Below, piece after piece: positions 1-11,099 of a stretch of 64,000 bases of DNA. How positions within the stretch are numbered: the first letter of the stretch is position 1; each line of letters begins with the position of its first letter. A program made the position numbers and the translations under genes. Source of the stretch: Pseudoips prasinana (Eukaryota; Arthropoda; Insecta; Lepidoptera; Nolidae). The notes beneath the pieces were generated by a model that worked only from the letters and a program-made list of their open reading frames with translations, had not been told where the DNA came from and did not search any database. The stretch is from NCBI GenBank assembly GCA_951640165.1, contig OX621259.1:5332001-5396000 (forward strand), in the 5' to 3' direction.

Positions 1-325
1 AGCAGTAGGTGTGCAACAAAACATACCCAAAATTGTGGTATATCCACAAAAAAAAAGATATTTAATAAATTTACTGTTAAAAAGATGGAAATGTAAAATA
101 AACATAATTAAATAACTAAATAAGAAAAATACTTTATTTAACGGAGGTAGCATAAATTATACAGACAAATAATGTTCCTTGACCAGCTTTTTAAAAGCTG
201 ATATTGTCTGGGCACGTTTAGTTTCAATAGGCAAGGCATTCCATAGTCGAACTGCCTGCACACTAAACGATTTTCCCATAAAAATGGATTTGTACTCTGG
301 GATATGTAGTTTTAAACTACTATTA
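1..325 (-). mobile_element. CR1/Jockey-like LINE 3' fragment
   Basis: The minus strand of about 175-305 reads SFSVQAVRLWNALPIETKRA, matching the C-terminus of the LINE at 54700 (SFSVQSVRLWNALPLIVRRA). Bases 1-85 are the same 3' UTR as 5450-5533 in the opposite direction. The 3' end lies left of the window. Confidence 0.7.
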
Positions 326-394
326 CATTATCTATCTTTCTTTTTTCTTTATAGTATGGGCAGTTGTTACCTGGTCTTAAAAGGCAGGCCTTTT

Positions 395-720
395 TAGGGT
401 TTTGTAATCAAAGGGTAAAACTGGACCCTATTACTAAGAGTCCTCTGTCTATTTGTCCGTCTGTCACCAGGCTGTATCACATGAACCGTGACAGTTAGAC
501 ACTTGAAATCTTCACAGAATATGTATTTCTTTTGCCGCTCGAACTACAAACACTAAAATGAAATAAAGTGAATATTTAAGCAATAAACTTCTATCCAAGA
601 GATAGTTAGACATTTGAAATTTTCACAGATGATATATTTTTGATGCCGCGATATCAACAGATACTAATAAACAGAATAAAATAAATATTTAAGGAATAAA
701 TACCCATACAACAGAATTGA
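395..720. repeat. Decayed interspersed repeat (GGGTTTTGTAATCAAAGGGT type)
   Basis: Holds two degenerate copies of a block around 'gttagacacttgaaatcttc' (about 495 and 608). Similar to a moth repeat beginning with GGGTTCCGTAG; its other half seems to continue at 1765-1915 (cgcacttgacgcgttttatt), separated by LINE tails. Confidence 0.5.
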
Positions 721-775
721 TGATATGCTCGTTTTTTTAACATAATATTATTTGTTGTGAGGCCGACGAAATAGA

Positions 776-990
776 ATATCGCCACCGCATCTCATCCCGT
801 GGGGGGCGTTGAAGTCGACCCGAAGGAATATCTCTCAGAGAACTGGCAGCGTCTTTCTGTGAACTAATACCATCATACTGCAATCGCCAACCCGTCTTCC
901 AGCCGTGGCGATTATGGCGTATCCCTGATTCTTTGGGGAGGCTTTTGTCCAGCATTTGACGTACTTTGGCTGACATGATGATGATGATGA
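776..990 (+). mobile_element. LINE 3'-tail family E, copy 1
   Basis: Shares GGGAATATCT..GAGAA..GGCAGC and GGGGAGGCTTTTGTCCAGCA with copies elsewhere in the window and ends in (ATG)n. No coding part remains. Confidence 0.6.
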
Positions 991-992
991 TC

Positions 993-1235
993 TCATCCCT
1001 TTGAGGGCGTATAAGTCATCCCGAGGGAATATCCCGGCAGCAGCGTCTCTATGTGTACTATGACCATCATACTGCGATCGCCAACCTGTCTACCAAGCGT
1101 GGTGATTATGGCATACCTTCCAAATAAGGGGCACAACTCGATTGTAAAATTTGGGGAGGCCTTTGTCCAGTGGACATCATTTGGCTGCCTTGCTTTGCAT
1201 TTGGATGTTGATGAAATTAAAGTAATGGCAATATA
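993..1235 (+). mobile_element. LINE 3'-tail family E, copy 2
   Basis: A tandem neighbour of copy 1 with the same block order (ATCCCGGCAGCAGC, GCGATCGCCAACC, GGGGAGGCCTTTGTCCAG). The two are about 75-80% alike by eye. Confidence 0.55.
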
Positions 1236-1236
1236 C

Positions 1237-1745
1237 ATACATAGACTCACGCCTGTTTCCCAGGGGGTTAGACAGAGACAACGAATTTCCATTTGTCACG
1301 ATCTTTGCACACGTCTTTCGCCTCGATTACTGTCATTATATTCTTCATACATGCTTGCCGGTTTAGGGTACTTCTGACCTGCTCTTTCTTGAGAACGCCT
1401 CCGATTTGGTCAGAGAATGTTCGACGAGGTCTTCCCCTTCCGGTTGTTCCATTCACACAGGCCAGGTATACTTCTTTGGTCAATCTTCTTTCACTCATTC
1501 TTTCTAAATGGCCAAACCTTACAGCTTTCCTTTTTCAATCTTTGTGACTACATCCTCTTTCACACCACAACGCTCTCTTACATCAGTATTTCGAATTCTC
1601 TCTCTCAAAGTCACACCACACATACTTCTCAGAGCTCTCATTTCCACTGCATTTATTTTCCTTTCATTCTTTTTCTGCCATACCCAACTTTCACTTCCAT
1701 ACATTAAAATTGGCACTAACACTCCATCGTGCACGACCAGTCGAG
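1237..1745 (-). mobile_element. LINE family R 3' fragment
   Basis: Minus-strand pieces read [37 protein letters not shown] and [20 protein letters not shown], the C-terminus of the LINE at 18122-21440, with a shared 3' end GACTCACGCCTGTTTCCCAG. Two frames are needed, so it is dead. Confidence 0.75.
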
Positions 1746-1764
1746 CCTTCTTTGAGACTGGAAA

Positions 1765-1920
1765 TATTTAAGGAATAATTAAATAAAAACCGCAAACAAA
1801 TCATGTTTGTTGTATGGGAGCCCATACAACAAACGTGACATTTATGCGGTTTTTATTGATAATGGTACGGAACACTTATTATGCTAGTCCGAGTCGCACT
1901 TGACGCGTTTTATTAATTTA
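1765..1920. repeat. Right part of the decayed repeat seen at 395-720
   Basis: Contains the inverted pair TTTGTTGTATGGGAGCCC / CATACAACAAACG and CGAGTCGCACTTG, hallmarks of a common moth repeat. A 17-bp direct repeat (683-699 and 1762-1778) flanks the intervening LINE pieces. Confidence 0.4.
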
Positions 1921-1949
1921 AAAAGAACTATGTTAAGTATTTTGACTGC

Positions 1950-2150
1950 ACGTGTGGCGCAGCGGCTTAGACAGTCGACTCGCCGCTTTGTGTCCCGGGT
2001 TCAATTCCCGCGCCGGACAACTTTGTGTGTGACCTATAAATTGTTGTTCTGAGTCCGGATGTAATTTGTGTCCGTCTATTACATGTTTGTAAATTAACCC
2101 GCGACACAGGGATTAAATTCCCTAACGCGGACGTTGTCTTTAAAAAAGTA
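1950..2150 (+). mobile_element. tRNA-derived SINE family S1
   Basis: Pol III A box TGGCGCAGCGG and B box GGGTTCAATTCC, followed by a shared body (CTGAGTCCGGATGTAATTTG, CGACACAGGGATTAAA). Inverted copies at 17520, 39600 and 45322 show it is a repeat and not a tRNA gene. Confidence 0.75.
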
Positions 2151-3725
2151 TATGTATGTTAGGTATACGAACTTTTGTTTCTAACTTAACACTTAGAGGC
2201 AAATACAAAAGTTGGCACATTATTTAAATTACGACGTGACCTGAATGTATAACATTAAAAAATAAAACGTTGTTTTTCTTTTTACTAAACAGTAATATAA
2301 TCATTTTTCACTTAAGAATACAGTGCCTTATTTATACTTATAAAAGAAAACAAACAACGGAGTATGGAAGCACTACTTTTAATATAAACAGTGTATCCTA
2401 GATTTTTATTAATTCCCAAAATGACTTTATTTTTACTTTAGGAATTAAAAAAGGTTTTTTCGAGTATTATACTGAGTGAATGAATTAGTCTGAAAGAGAT
2501 TTAAAACTATAATGTAGGTAATGCTCACGGGATGGTTATTTTTTTGTTTTGTGTAATAATTGTTGCTCCTATTTGATTTCTGGTGACTGTTCGTTTATTA
2601 ACGTTCGTGGTGTTTCAGTTTGACATGTCTGTGTATATCTGTCTGTGGTATCGTAGGATTCGTACCAAATAAATGATAGATTGATTGATGGATTAATCGA
2701 CTGAGATTTTGGTTTCTTTCTTGTTTGAAACGTGAATTAGTCGGGTCTTCACCAGCATGACAGATTTATTATAATTCTTTTGTCGTCGTTTTTACCAATC
2801 ACATTCTTTTCTATCCTTTTTTATCGGGAAATTCGTACCATATCTTTCTTTATTCTGGAACCATCTGATATTATTTTTACATTAAGAATAATTTTGTATG
2901 CCCTTTTCATCAGCTGCCTTTTTCTTTGGTTCCGGTATTAATTATAACATCCTAGCAATGTTAAAAAAATCACGAAAAACCCTTAGTATTCAGGGTTCGG
3001 AGACCGATTGACAATATTATCTCCTCCACAATTGGCTGGTCTATTGACCGACCGCCATTATTGAAGGGCTTGGCAATGGGAATATGATGGTTGTAGTAAT
3101 CAAAGAGACGCTGTTGAACCGCTCGTTTTCTCATAGATATTTCCTTCAGAGTACTTCTAAATTCACCGCGTGATGAGATAGGATGGTGGTATTCGTCACC
3201 ACTACAAACTAGCAGCCAAAAGGTTTTACATAGAACTTCTTCTTCTTTGCACGTCGATGGCATTCTTAATTAACTCAGTCTAGAATTCAGCTACTAGGTG
3301 ATCAGGTCAGTAGCATCCATTAATTCTTATAAAGTGCAGGCATTAGGGCACGCAGGACATATTAACAAGTGTGCCATAGTTTGAGGGACAGAACCACACT
3401 TGCACTCTAGGTTGGAAACGTTTAAAAACCCCACGTGAGCAGGTGTTCTTTAGTTCAACCAACCTGGGTCTGGAGCCTGTTCAGAAGCTTCCAGGTTCAC
3501 CACGGCCACTTGTGTCCAGGCGGCAGATTTTCGATGGTAAGGGTGAATGGGATGGGTAGGCCAGCACTATCTTGGCACAGTTTGAGCCGTGTCTTAGCCC
3601 GTTCGCCAAAAAGTGGAAGCACACACTTTAGGCAGCTTTCGCTACTTTTGAGCCTTTGTGATACAAGCTTACTGTTGAGCATAAGGTACATAGAACTAAT
3701 TTTAATAGTGAATTGTTTTTTTAAC
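2151..3725. other. Gene A intron sequence, no gene seen
   Basis: AT-rich unique-looking DNA. A minus-strand open frame at 2970-3263 (97 codons) has no recognisable domain. The 3300-3690 part is more GC-balanced and may be an old repeat, but nothing else in the window matches it. Confidence 0.4.
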
Positions 3726-3727
3726 AG

Positions 3728-3847
3728 CTAGTACACATCGACATGGCACCGAACTTCGCCAGTACGATGATGGGTATCACCAACTGTATAGCCAACATTA
3801 TCTCTATCATCGCTCCTCTTGCTGCCGGCGCTATTCTTCATGATGAA
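3728..3847 (+). CDS. Gene A exon n-2
   Basis: 40 codons, phase 0 to 0, from acceptor ..TTTAACAG to donor GTGAGT. Encodes LVHIDMAPNFASTMMGITN and a hydrophobic stretch ending AAGAILHDE, which aligns without gaps to gene B residues 371-410 (TM11 region). Confidence 0.9.
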
Positions 3848-6800
3848 GTGAGTACACGTTGCACACAATATTCGCTTTCAGTGTAATAACGCGTTGAGGG
3901 CATTTTTGCTGCTTCCCCGAAAATATGGAAGATGTGTAAAGTGGAAGATGATAATGGCTTCATGAAGCAAAGGCTATATATGGATTGTTCGACACTTCTA
4001 CTGAACCACGGGGTTATCGCGTTCTGGTGAGTCAAGTGTTAAAAAACTCATTCAAGCGTTTAGAAACACTTGTCTCACCAGAAAGCGATTATCCCGTGGT
4101 TCAGTAAATTAGTAGTGGCTTTGCAATGTCAAATGATCCAAATTTAGCCTTTAATCCATTTGAGGGCTGAAGAACAATATGAAAGGCGTAATAAATTTAA
4201 AAGTTAGTAAATAATAATAATAATATCTGGGGAAATGTCACTGGTCAATCAATGGTCCTTTTTTTCGCGTTGTTGAAGAATGCATCATTTTATGGTGAAA
4301 CGTCATTACTAAACCTATATCGATTATTGCCAAAATGGGTGCTATGGAACATCAACATTCGCAGGTCTCTATTGAAAAACCTTTTACCTACTTGCAATTT
4401 TCCATAGTACGAAAAATAATGCGGTTTCCGTAGCTTTTGATCTTTCGCCACTCCTCGATGAGTAGTAATCTTATTGACACCTAAGAGTACAAGTAAGTTT
4501 GACAAGTTCAAGTGTATGTTACCCAGTTGCTGAATACATTTCAGTATTTCATTTCATTTCATACAACGCTAACTGCTGAGAAGTTGATATTTTCAATAAC
4601 AAATTGACCACAACAAAGACCACCTTTAAAAAAATTTGTTTCGATATTATTTAGTCATTTTAATTTTAAGTAATTTAATCTTTAATAATCATTTTTTGCT
4701 CTTTATTTTATATTTAATGTTTTGCTTCGTATTTTAATTTTTATTCTTAATTTTTTTTGCTAATAAGTATCTTTCTTTTTATATTCAGTGTCGGGCCTGT
4801 AGGCGTGGTTTGTAAATGCTTGCTTTCCCCGCTGCAGGTCGTGGGTTCGATTCCCACCCAAGACAGATATTTGTGTGCATGAACATGTCTACTTGGCCCG
4901 AATCTGGGTGTAATTATTTGTGTAAGTAAAAGAAAAAAAAGTATCTAGTACATGTAGTATATCAGTTATCTAGTTTCCATAATACAAGCTCTGGTTAGTT
5001 TAGGATCACATAGTCGTATGTTAATAATGTTCCAGAATATTATATATTTTTAATTTATATCACGAGTGTCATGAATCCTTAGACTATAAAGGTAACAGTT
5101 ACTAGTTGTCCCCAATAAATAAATAGAAGTTATATAGATTGGACGACAAAAACAGAAAAATAATACTTTTGATAGAAATTCTAATAATATAACCGCCTCT
5201 GCCAAACGCCGGTGAACACCTTTTTATTGAGGTTGAACTACACCACACGAGGGTATTACTTGGTGTTTACTATTGCCCATCTCTCCGCATCAATTACTTC
5301 TCTTCTCTTGAAACACTTCTTGTTAATCTTACTCCGTCTTACAGTCATACTATTCTAATGGGTGATTTTTCTTATTTGGTTATTTAATTATGTTTATTTT
5401 TACATTTACTTCTTTTTATAATATTATATTATAAAAAGAAGATATTTAATAATTTTAACACTAAATTTATTAAATATCTTTTTTTATGGATATACCACAA
5501 TTTTGGTGTATGTCTTGTTGCACACCTACTGCTATAAGTTATTGTTCAGCTCCTATCCATCCTAAGGTTGTCTGGAAGAGATCGCTTTATGCGATAAGAC
5601 CGCCCTTTGTACAACTTGTTTATGTAATATCCTATGAAATATGTATTCTTATGGTGTACAATAAAGAGTATTCTATTCTATTCTATTCTATTCTAATATT
5701 TTCGTTATTTTTCCAACAGACAGATCCAAATGAATGGCGGACCGTATTTTACGTGGCGTCTGTGATATACATCGTTGGCAACATTATCTACGTTATCTTC
5801 GGCACTAGCGAGAGGCAAACATGGAACGATCAGCCAGACACGGAGAGTATAGAAGGTTGGTAAATGCTTGCCTTTCACGCCGCAGCTCGTGGTTCGATGC
5901 TTACCCAGGACAGATATTTGTGTGCATGAACATGTCTGTTTGTTCTGAGTCTGGATATAATTATCTATATAAGTATGAATATACAAGATAAAAAGTAGTA
6001 TCTTGTTTTCATAGTATAAGCTCTGTTTAGTATGGGATCAGATGGCCGTGTGAGATTTTAAAAAACCGGCCAAGTGCGAGTCGGATTCGCACATGAAGGG
6101 TTCCGTAGCAGCAAGTATTGCAGTTGATTAAATGAAAGCAAATTGCGGTTTCTAACGTATTAAAAAAAACTACTTACTAGATCTCATTCAAATCAATTTT
6201 CGTTGTTAGTTTCTATGGTAATGTACATCATATATTTTTTTTAGTTTTATCATTCTCCTATTTTAGAAGTTACAGGGGGGGACACTCATTTTACCACTTT
6301 GGAAGTGTCTCTCGCGCAAACTATTCAGTTTAGACAAAAATGATATTAGAAACCTCAATATGATTTTTGAAGACCTATCCATAGACACATGTATGGGTAC
6401 GACGAAAATTTTTTTTTCCAGATACTCTATCAATTTCATGAAACATTCGTTTAGGGCACTAGCTATACTTACAAATGCTGTTTTTACTGATAACAAGAAT
6501 TTTTCCTGAGTGGGAATCGAACCCACGACTTTTGACTTAGCAGCTAGGGTCTAATCACTAGACCAACAGGCCAGTCACTGTGTAACTGTGCACAGAAATG
6601 AATATGTAAATAAATGAATTGTTTAATAATTCTAGTTTTTTAGGGTTCCGTAGCCAAATGGCCAAAAAAGGACAGACAGACATGACGAATCTATAAGGGT
6701 TCCGTTTTTTGCCATTTGGCTACGGAACCCTAAAAAACTAGCATTATTAAACAATTCATTTATTTACACTTACAACAAATTAGACTTACACACTAGCCAA

Positions 6801-8388
6801 TTACGGGTTAACCCACATTCTCCAAATCTAGACGAATAATCGGCACTTGAGATTATTTAGGCTATAGAACAATGAAATACCTACGACGAGTTAACGGTAG
6901 TTTTGAGTTACTTCAAGATTTTGGACTTGAAACAATTTAAGGAATCATGGTGTATGTCGGCATCCGGTACAGATTTCATGAAATGGTTGTCTCATGGCTG
7001 TAAAAGAACAATAGGGAGTAGGGATAAAAAATTGTATGGAAATATGTAAGGTTTATGTGAATGTTATATAAGTTTGCGACAAGAGACAAAATATTAGAGA
7101 TATTCTGATGTAACATTTAGAGAATCATGTGCGGATAGAGTCTCGGGCACAGCTAATAATTCATAATTTTTTAGTCTGATGATGATTCGATATAATAAAT
7201 ATAAAATTCAAAGTTTGTAAAAGTTTTACCCTCATGGTTGTAAAAGAACAATAACAAAGGGATAAAAGTTTGTATAGAAATATGTAAGGTTTATGTGAAT
7301 GTTATATAAGTTTGAGACAAAATATTAGAGATATTCTGACGTAACATTTAGAAAATCATGCGCGGATTGTGTCTCGGGCACAGCTAATAATTCATATTTT
7401 TTAGTCTGATGATGATTCGATATAAATAAATATGAAATTCAAAGTTTGTAGAAGTTTTACCCTCACGGCTGTAAAAGAACAATAGGGAGTAGGGATAAAA
7501 AATTGTATGGAAATATGTAAGGTTTATGTGAATGTTATATAAGTTTGCGACAAGAGACAAAATATTAGAGATATTCTGATGTAACATTTAGAGAATCATG
7601 TGCGGATAGAGTCTCGGGCACAGCTAATAATTCATAATTTTTTAGTCTGATGATGATTCGATATAAATAAATATAAAATTCAAAGTTTGTAAAAGTTTTA
7701 CCCTCATGGTTGTAAAAGAACAATAACAAAGGGATAAAAGTTTGTATGGAAATATGTAAGGTTTATGTGAATGTTATATAAGTTTGAGACAAAATATTAG
7801 AGATATTCTGACGTAACATTTAGAGAATCATGCGCGGATTGTGTCTCGGGCACAGCTAATAATTCATATTTTTTAGTCTGATGATGATTCGATATAAATA
7901 AATATGAAATTCAAAGTTTGTAGAAGTTTTACCCTCACGGCTGTAAAAGAACAATAGGGAGTAGGGATTAAAAATTGTATGGAAATATGTAAGGTTTATG
8001 TGAATGTTATATAAGTTTGCGACAAGAGACAAAATATTAGAGATATTCTGATGTAACATTTGGAGAATCATGTGCGGATGGAGTCTCGGGCACACCTAAT
8101 AATCCATAATTTTTAAGTCTGATGATGATTCGATATAAATAAATATAAAATTCAAAGTTTGTAAAAGTTTTACCCTCATGGTTGTAAAAGAACAATAACA
8201 AAGGGATAAAAGTTTGTATGGAAATATGTAAGGTTTATGTGAATGTTATACAAGTTTGAGACAAAATATTAGAGATATTCTGATGTAACATTTAGAGAAT
8301 CATGCGCGGATTGAGTCTCGGGCACAGTTAATAATTCATAATTTTTTTTGTTTCAGATCCAATGGAGAAAGCTAATGCGACGGTGTAA
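3728..8388 (+). CDS. SLC17-type MFS transporter, gene A, 3' end (3 exons in window)
   Basis: Last 95 codons of a solute carrier whose 5' exons lie before the window. Exons are 3728-3847, 5720-5855 and 8357-8388, with GT-AG borders and phases identical to the last three exons of gene B. The product holds the last two membrane segments and the cytosolic tail: the exon starting LVHIDMAPNFAS, then TDPNEW...VFYVASVIYIVGN, then SERQTWNDQP, and a stop after NATV. SLC17 proteins carry organic or inorganic anions with Na+ or H+ across plasma or lysosomal membranes; the substrate here cannot be told from sequence. A SINE starts at the second donor, and a tandem array fills the last intron. Family call is strong; the insect label 'inorganic phosphate cotransporter' is convention. 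Confidence 0.9.
3993..4112. repeat. Foldback repeat, about 34-bp arms
   Basis: Left arm CTACTGAACCACGGGGTTAT.. and right arm ..ATCCCGTGGTTCAGTAAA are inverted copies with a few mismatches and a loop of about 45 nt. Looks like a small nonautonomous DNA element or its ends. Confidence 0.5.
4795..5045 (+). mobile_element. tRNA-derived SINE family S2
   Basis: A-box region GGCGTGGTTTGTAAATGC, B box GGGTTCGATTCCC, then ATATTTGTGTGCATGAACAT and ACAAGCTCTG. Several copies in the window share the tail. Confidence 0.7.
5190..5700 (+). mobile_element. CR1/Jockey-like LINE, internally deleted
   Basis: 5215-5372 encodes an AP-endonuclease piece (GVYYCPSLRINYFSSLE, HTILMGDFS). It is followed directly by 3' UTR, GGAAGAGATCGCTTTATGCG, AATAAAG and a (TTCTA)n tail ending 20 nt before a gene A exon. 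Reverse transcriptase is missing. Confidence 0.65.
5720..5855 (+). CDS. Gene A exon n-1
   Basis: 136 nt, phase 0 to 1, the same length as gene B exon 10. Encodes TM12 (VFYVASVIYIVGNIIYVIFG) and SERQTWNDQPDTESIEG. The donor is the weak GTTGGT, and SINE homology starts at the last exon base; a better-looking GTAAAT lies 4 nt downstream at 5860. Confidence 0.88.
5855..6060 (+). mobile_element. SINE S2 starting at the gene A splice donor
   Basis: Homology to S2 (GGTTGGTAAATGCTTGCC, then ATTTGTGTGCATGAACATGT) begins at the last base of the exon, so the donor GT lies inside the SINE. The B box is mutated to GTTCGATGC. It ends with CTCTGTTTAGTATGGGATC. Confidence 0.75.
6490..6575 (-). mobile_element. 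tRNA-like SINE head (family S6)
   Basis: The minus strand reads TTGGTCTAGTGATTAGACC and GTGGGTTCGATTCCCACTCA, an A box and B box at tRNA spacing. A second shortened copy is at 10425-10485. Isolated tRNA head without cloverleaf 3' acceptor match. Confidence 0.5.
6605..6768. repeat. Foldback, 58-bp arms
   Basis: Arms 6605-6662 and 6711-6768 are inverted copies (TTTAGGGTTCCGTAGCCAAA) with one mismatch and a 48-nt loop. The arm is the terminus of a common moth repeat that also appears at 44340 and 44955. Confidence 0.7.
6985..8345 (+). repeat. Higher-order tandem array in last intron of gene A
   Basis: About 5.7 monomers of alternating length, roughly 240 nt (type A, with GGGAGTAGGGATAAAAAATT and GCGACAAGAGAC) and 232 nt (type B, with ACAAAGGGATAAAAG). 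Boundaries at CTAATAATTCAT fall at 7153, 7384, 7624, 7856, 8096 and 8328. Each monomer carries GTCTCGGGCACAGCTAAT, like a Helitron 3' end, and matches the reverse of the Helitron-like element at 53277-53726. Confidence 0.85.
8357..8388 (+). CDS. Gene A terminal coding exon
   Basis: 32 nt after acceptor TTTGTTTCAG. Completes codon GAT and encodes DPMEKANATV then TAA. The same 32-nt layout is seen in gene B (DAQEKGNCTI), and both tails end in an N-x-T triplet. Confidence 0.85.
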
Positions 8389-8465
8389 AACTACATCCAC
8401 TTATACATTTGGACTTGCATTTATTTTATGGACTTGAATACTACATTTTTTTTTATTTTACTTTG

Positions 8466-8471
8466 AATAAA
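8466..8471 (+). promoter_or_regulatory. Polyadenylation signal, gene A
   Basis: AATAAA 78 nt after the stop codon, the first such hexamer downstream. Confidence 0.65.
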
Positions 8472-8639
8472 TGAATGTTCGTTAATTGCTGGCATATACA
8501 TAAATATCTGATTGAACTCACGGTTGTAAACAGTTTTTGTTTTATTTCTCTTTTACCAAAATAAGACAAACCTAATCTATAGTATAAATGCATGAACTCA
8601 CAGTACGCGGTTCTAAGCTTCAACCACAGTCAATACAAC

Positions 8640-8805
8640 GGGTCCCACAGGTTCAAAGTCAAAGTCAAAGACAAAAATGGTTCCGTAAAAAATTACATTT
8701 ATGTGGAATCGTCATTTTTTTACCCTACCGTGCAGTGCATGACGTGGCAGCTACTGAGAAACACTGCAAGAAAACTCGGTAGGAATCCTTTTTTAAAATA
8801 AAATA
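8640..8805 (+). mobile_element. Short interspersed repeat family H
   Basis: TTCCGTAAAAAATTACATTT, GTGCAGTGCATGACGTGGCA and GAAACACTGC recur at 61270-61412 (+) and 45535-45712 (-). Begins after an (AAAGTC)n stretch, a LINE/SINE-like tail. Confidence 0.6.
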
Positions 8806-8871
8806 TACAACAATCTACTAATATTTCATTTGGCTTGGCACCGACTTCAAACCTATCAATAGGTAGCAAAT

Positions 8872-9020
8872 ACAAATTATATTTCGTCGCTGCATCCTCG
8901 AGATTTTCATATTACACAGTAGTACACTCTTCAATGTACTGGACATCGAACACTTTTTAGAGCTTGCAACATTAAAAAGACAAAATGTCAACGTCATTTT
9001 TCCGCCGCCACCTGGATGTC
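8872..9020 (-). repeat. Repeat X, left inverted copy
   Basis: About 140 nt nearly identical in reverse to 13777-13915 (CCAGGTGGCGGCGGAAAAAT, GTTCGATGTCCAGTACATTG) and to 13557-13603 (CTCGAGGATGCAGCGACGAA). Probably a nonautonomous DNA element. Confidence 0.65.
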
Positions 9021-11095
9021 ACCTCATTCACTTTTCGTGTTGGGCATCGAAACATCAATTCTTTTTATTTTATTTTATTTTCAGTAAACAAGTGTTATAA
9101 TTATATTATAGTGACATTTAATGTGAATTACTGTATTGGCCTATAAAAATGGGCTAGTTTAAGTGCACGAAGAAGGAATATGAAGAAAAATTTGGTGCCG
9201 ATTGAATCTACGCAAATGCCGAGTGTCAGCAAAAAATGTAAGTACATACTTACTCTCCAGCAAATATACAACATATTGAATCTTAAGGTGACCGACGGTT
9301 ACAACGATACTACCATTTTATTTTATTACCAATTATGATTACATTACACACCCCTGGCAAACAGGCGTGAGTGTATGAATAATTAGATTTTAGTTTTACA
9401 AGCTGAATGTTTTCTGGCATTATTAGATTATTCTAACCTATTTTACAGTTAGCCATTCTATGGAATAAGATCTGCCCTTTGTGTCAGATAGTACAAGCCC
9501 TGTTTTTACAACAGGTATGTACCTGTTGTAAAACCCTAATAATTACAATGCCCTGGGGCAATGTTTGGGTTAAAATCATATGGAGTTGTGATGATTTATT
9601 ATTAACAACCTGATTACTTTACTTACAAAACTAACCTAGATATCTGCCACGTGTTCTCTGAACAATGGGGGCAAATTATAATGGACGCACTTAGCAAGGA
9701 GAATACAGGACTGAATCCTGAAATAGAAAATTTTCAGTTCCAGGAATTCATTAATGCTATAGAGGTTATTTTCATTCAACCATTCAAATAGCTTAATTCT
9801 AAATAATCTGCAATGTAGTTTCTATTTAGATTAGTAGGTAACAGAAACGTACGCACATAGCCAGAATGCTTTTATTATATTTGATTAACCAAGTACACGT
9901 ACAACTCAAGTACAAGTCCCGATGTTGATCCCGTCTACTTCTAGAACATGTATTAGTAACATGGGTTACCAGTATAGCGAATATTTGATTGATTTGCTAG
10001 TTTTGCAGACATGGTTTTTTCCAGTTAAGTTGACTGTGATTGTTGTAAAAAACCTGTGGAAAATAGAATTCGTTTATGGTAAACGTGTGTTAGTTTTGTT
10101 TGATATCCAGTATAAGAGAAAATGTTGTTCATTGCTTGTCTATCAATTTGAAATGGTATTAGTCATTTGCTACGTAACTACGTAACAAAGTAGCTATAAA
10201 TATTCGATCTATTAATTTGAATATTATAAGTTAATTATACAGTATATTATATACATAATAACAATAAATAAATGTCTTGCCATCTCATCGCAGACTGGGC
10301 AGAACCAGTACTGTTGTCATAGTGGGGCCAACAGACAACTGATAAATATACTTGTATATCAGTAATTACATACAAATTTTAGATGAATTGCACCCAGGTA
10401 CGGAAGTAATAATCGTGCTAATCGAACAAATATTTGTCCCGAGTGGGGATCGAACCCACACCGTATGGCTTAGCAGTCAGGAATATTAAAATTTTAATAA
10501 AACCATTAGAGGCCAATATTAAAATTAAATTTAAGATTATCATGTAGTTTCCTTATTTTGATACGGTTACTCGTATTGTTAGATGCATACATATATTTAC
10601 TTTAATTTATTATGCTATGTTTAGCAGAGAGATCGGGCTCCCCAGATCTAGAAAACAAGTTCAGGCCTACTTTTTAAATGAAAAATGACCTTGATATATT
10701 TACTGGAAGAAGGATACTAACGCTTTCAATATAAATGTTTACCCTTAATTAGAAATAGAATTTTGGTCATAATAATAACATTGAAGATTAAAAAAAAAAA
10801 AAAAAATTAAATCCTGTAGCATTAAACTTCATTACATAACAGGAGCTAATTTCTCATCTGAAAATACATTCCGTTCAGCACTTTCTCCCATATTGAATAA
10901 ACGATTTAGTTCATATGCTAATATCAGGATATGGCTTATAGGTATTAACAAAACTCAATACTGTAGTACTTGTTTTGTAAGTAGATGCTACCCAAATTTA
11001 GAAATACCATTGACAACTAAATAATAATAATAATAAAAAAATTATAGCACCTGGTTGTGCTACCAATGTTCTTACATTCACTTCTAAAACCATAT
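9021..11095. other. Intergenic DNA, no gene seen
   Basis: AT-rich, with a poly(A) run near 10790 and a partial tRNA-like SINE head at 10425-10485 (-). No frame shows a known domain or codon pattern. Confidence 0.5.
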
Positions 11096-11099
11096 GTAT

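Noticed and set aside
2970..3263. 97-codon minus-strand open frame in gene A intron
   Set aside because: No recognised domain, no splice or codon support; may be a TE remnant but cannot be shown.
1..5533. Inverted similarity between 1-85 and 5450-5533
   Set aside because: Both are 3' UTR of the same CR1/Jockey-like LINE inserted in opposite directions; no special inversion is needed.
5486..5863. A 125-codon frame that would merge LINE tail with the gene A exon
   Set aside because: Part upstream of 5720 is LINE 3' UTR and the acceptor CCAACAG at 5719 matches gene B's exon border.
9922..10185. 87-codon plus-strand frame
   Set aside because: Hydrophobic translation of AT-rich DNA; no domain and no neighbouring exon with compatible phase.
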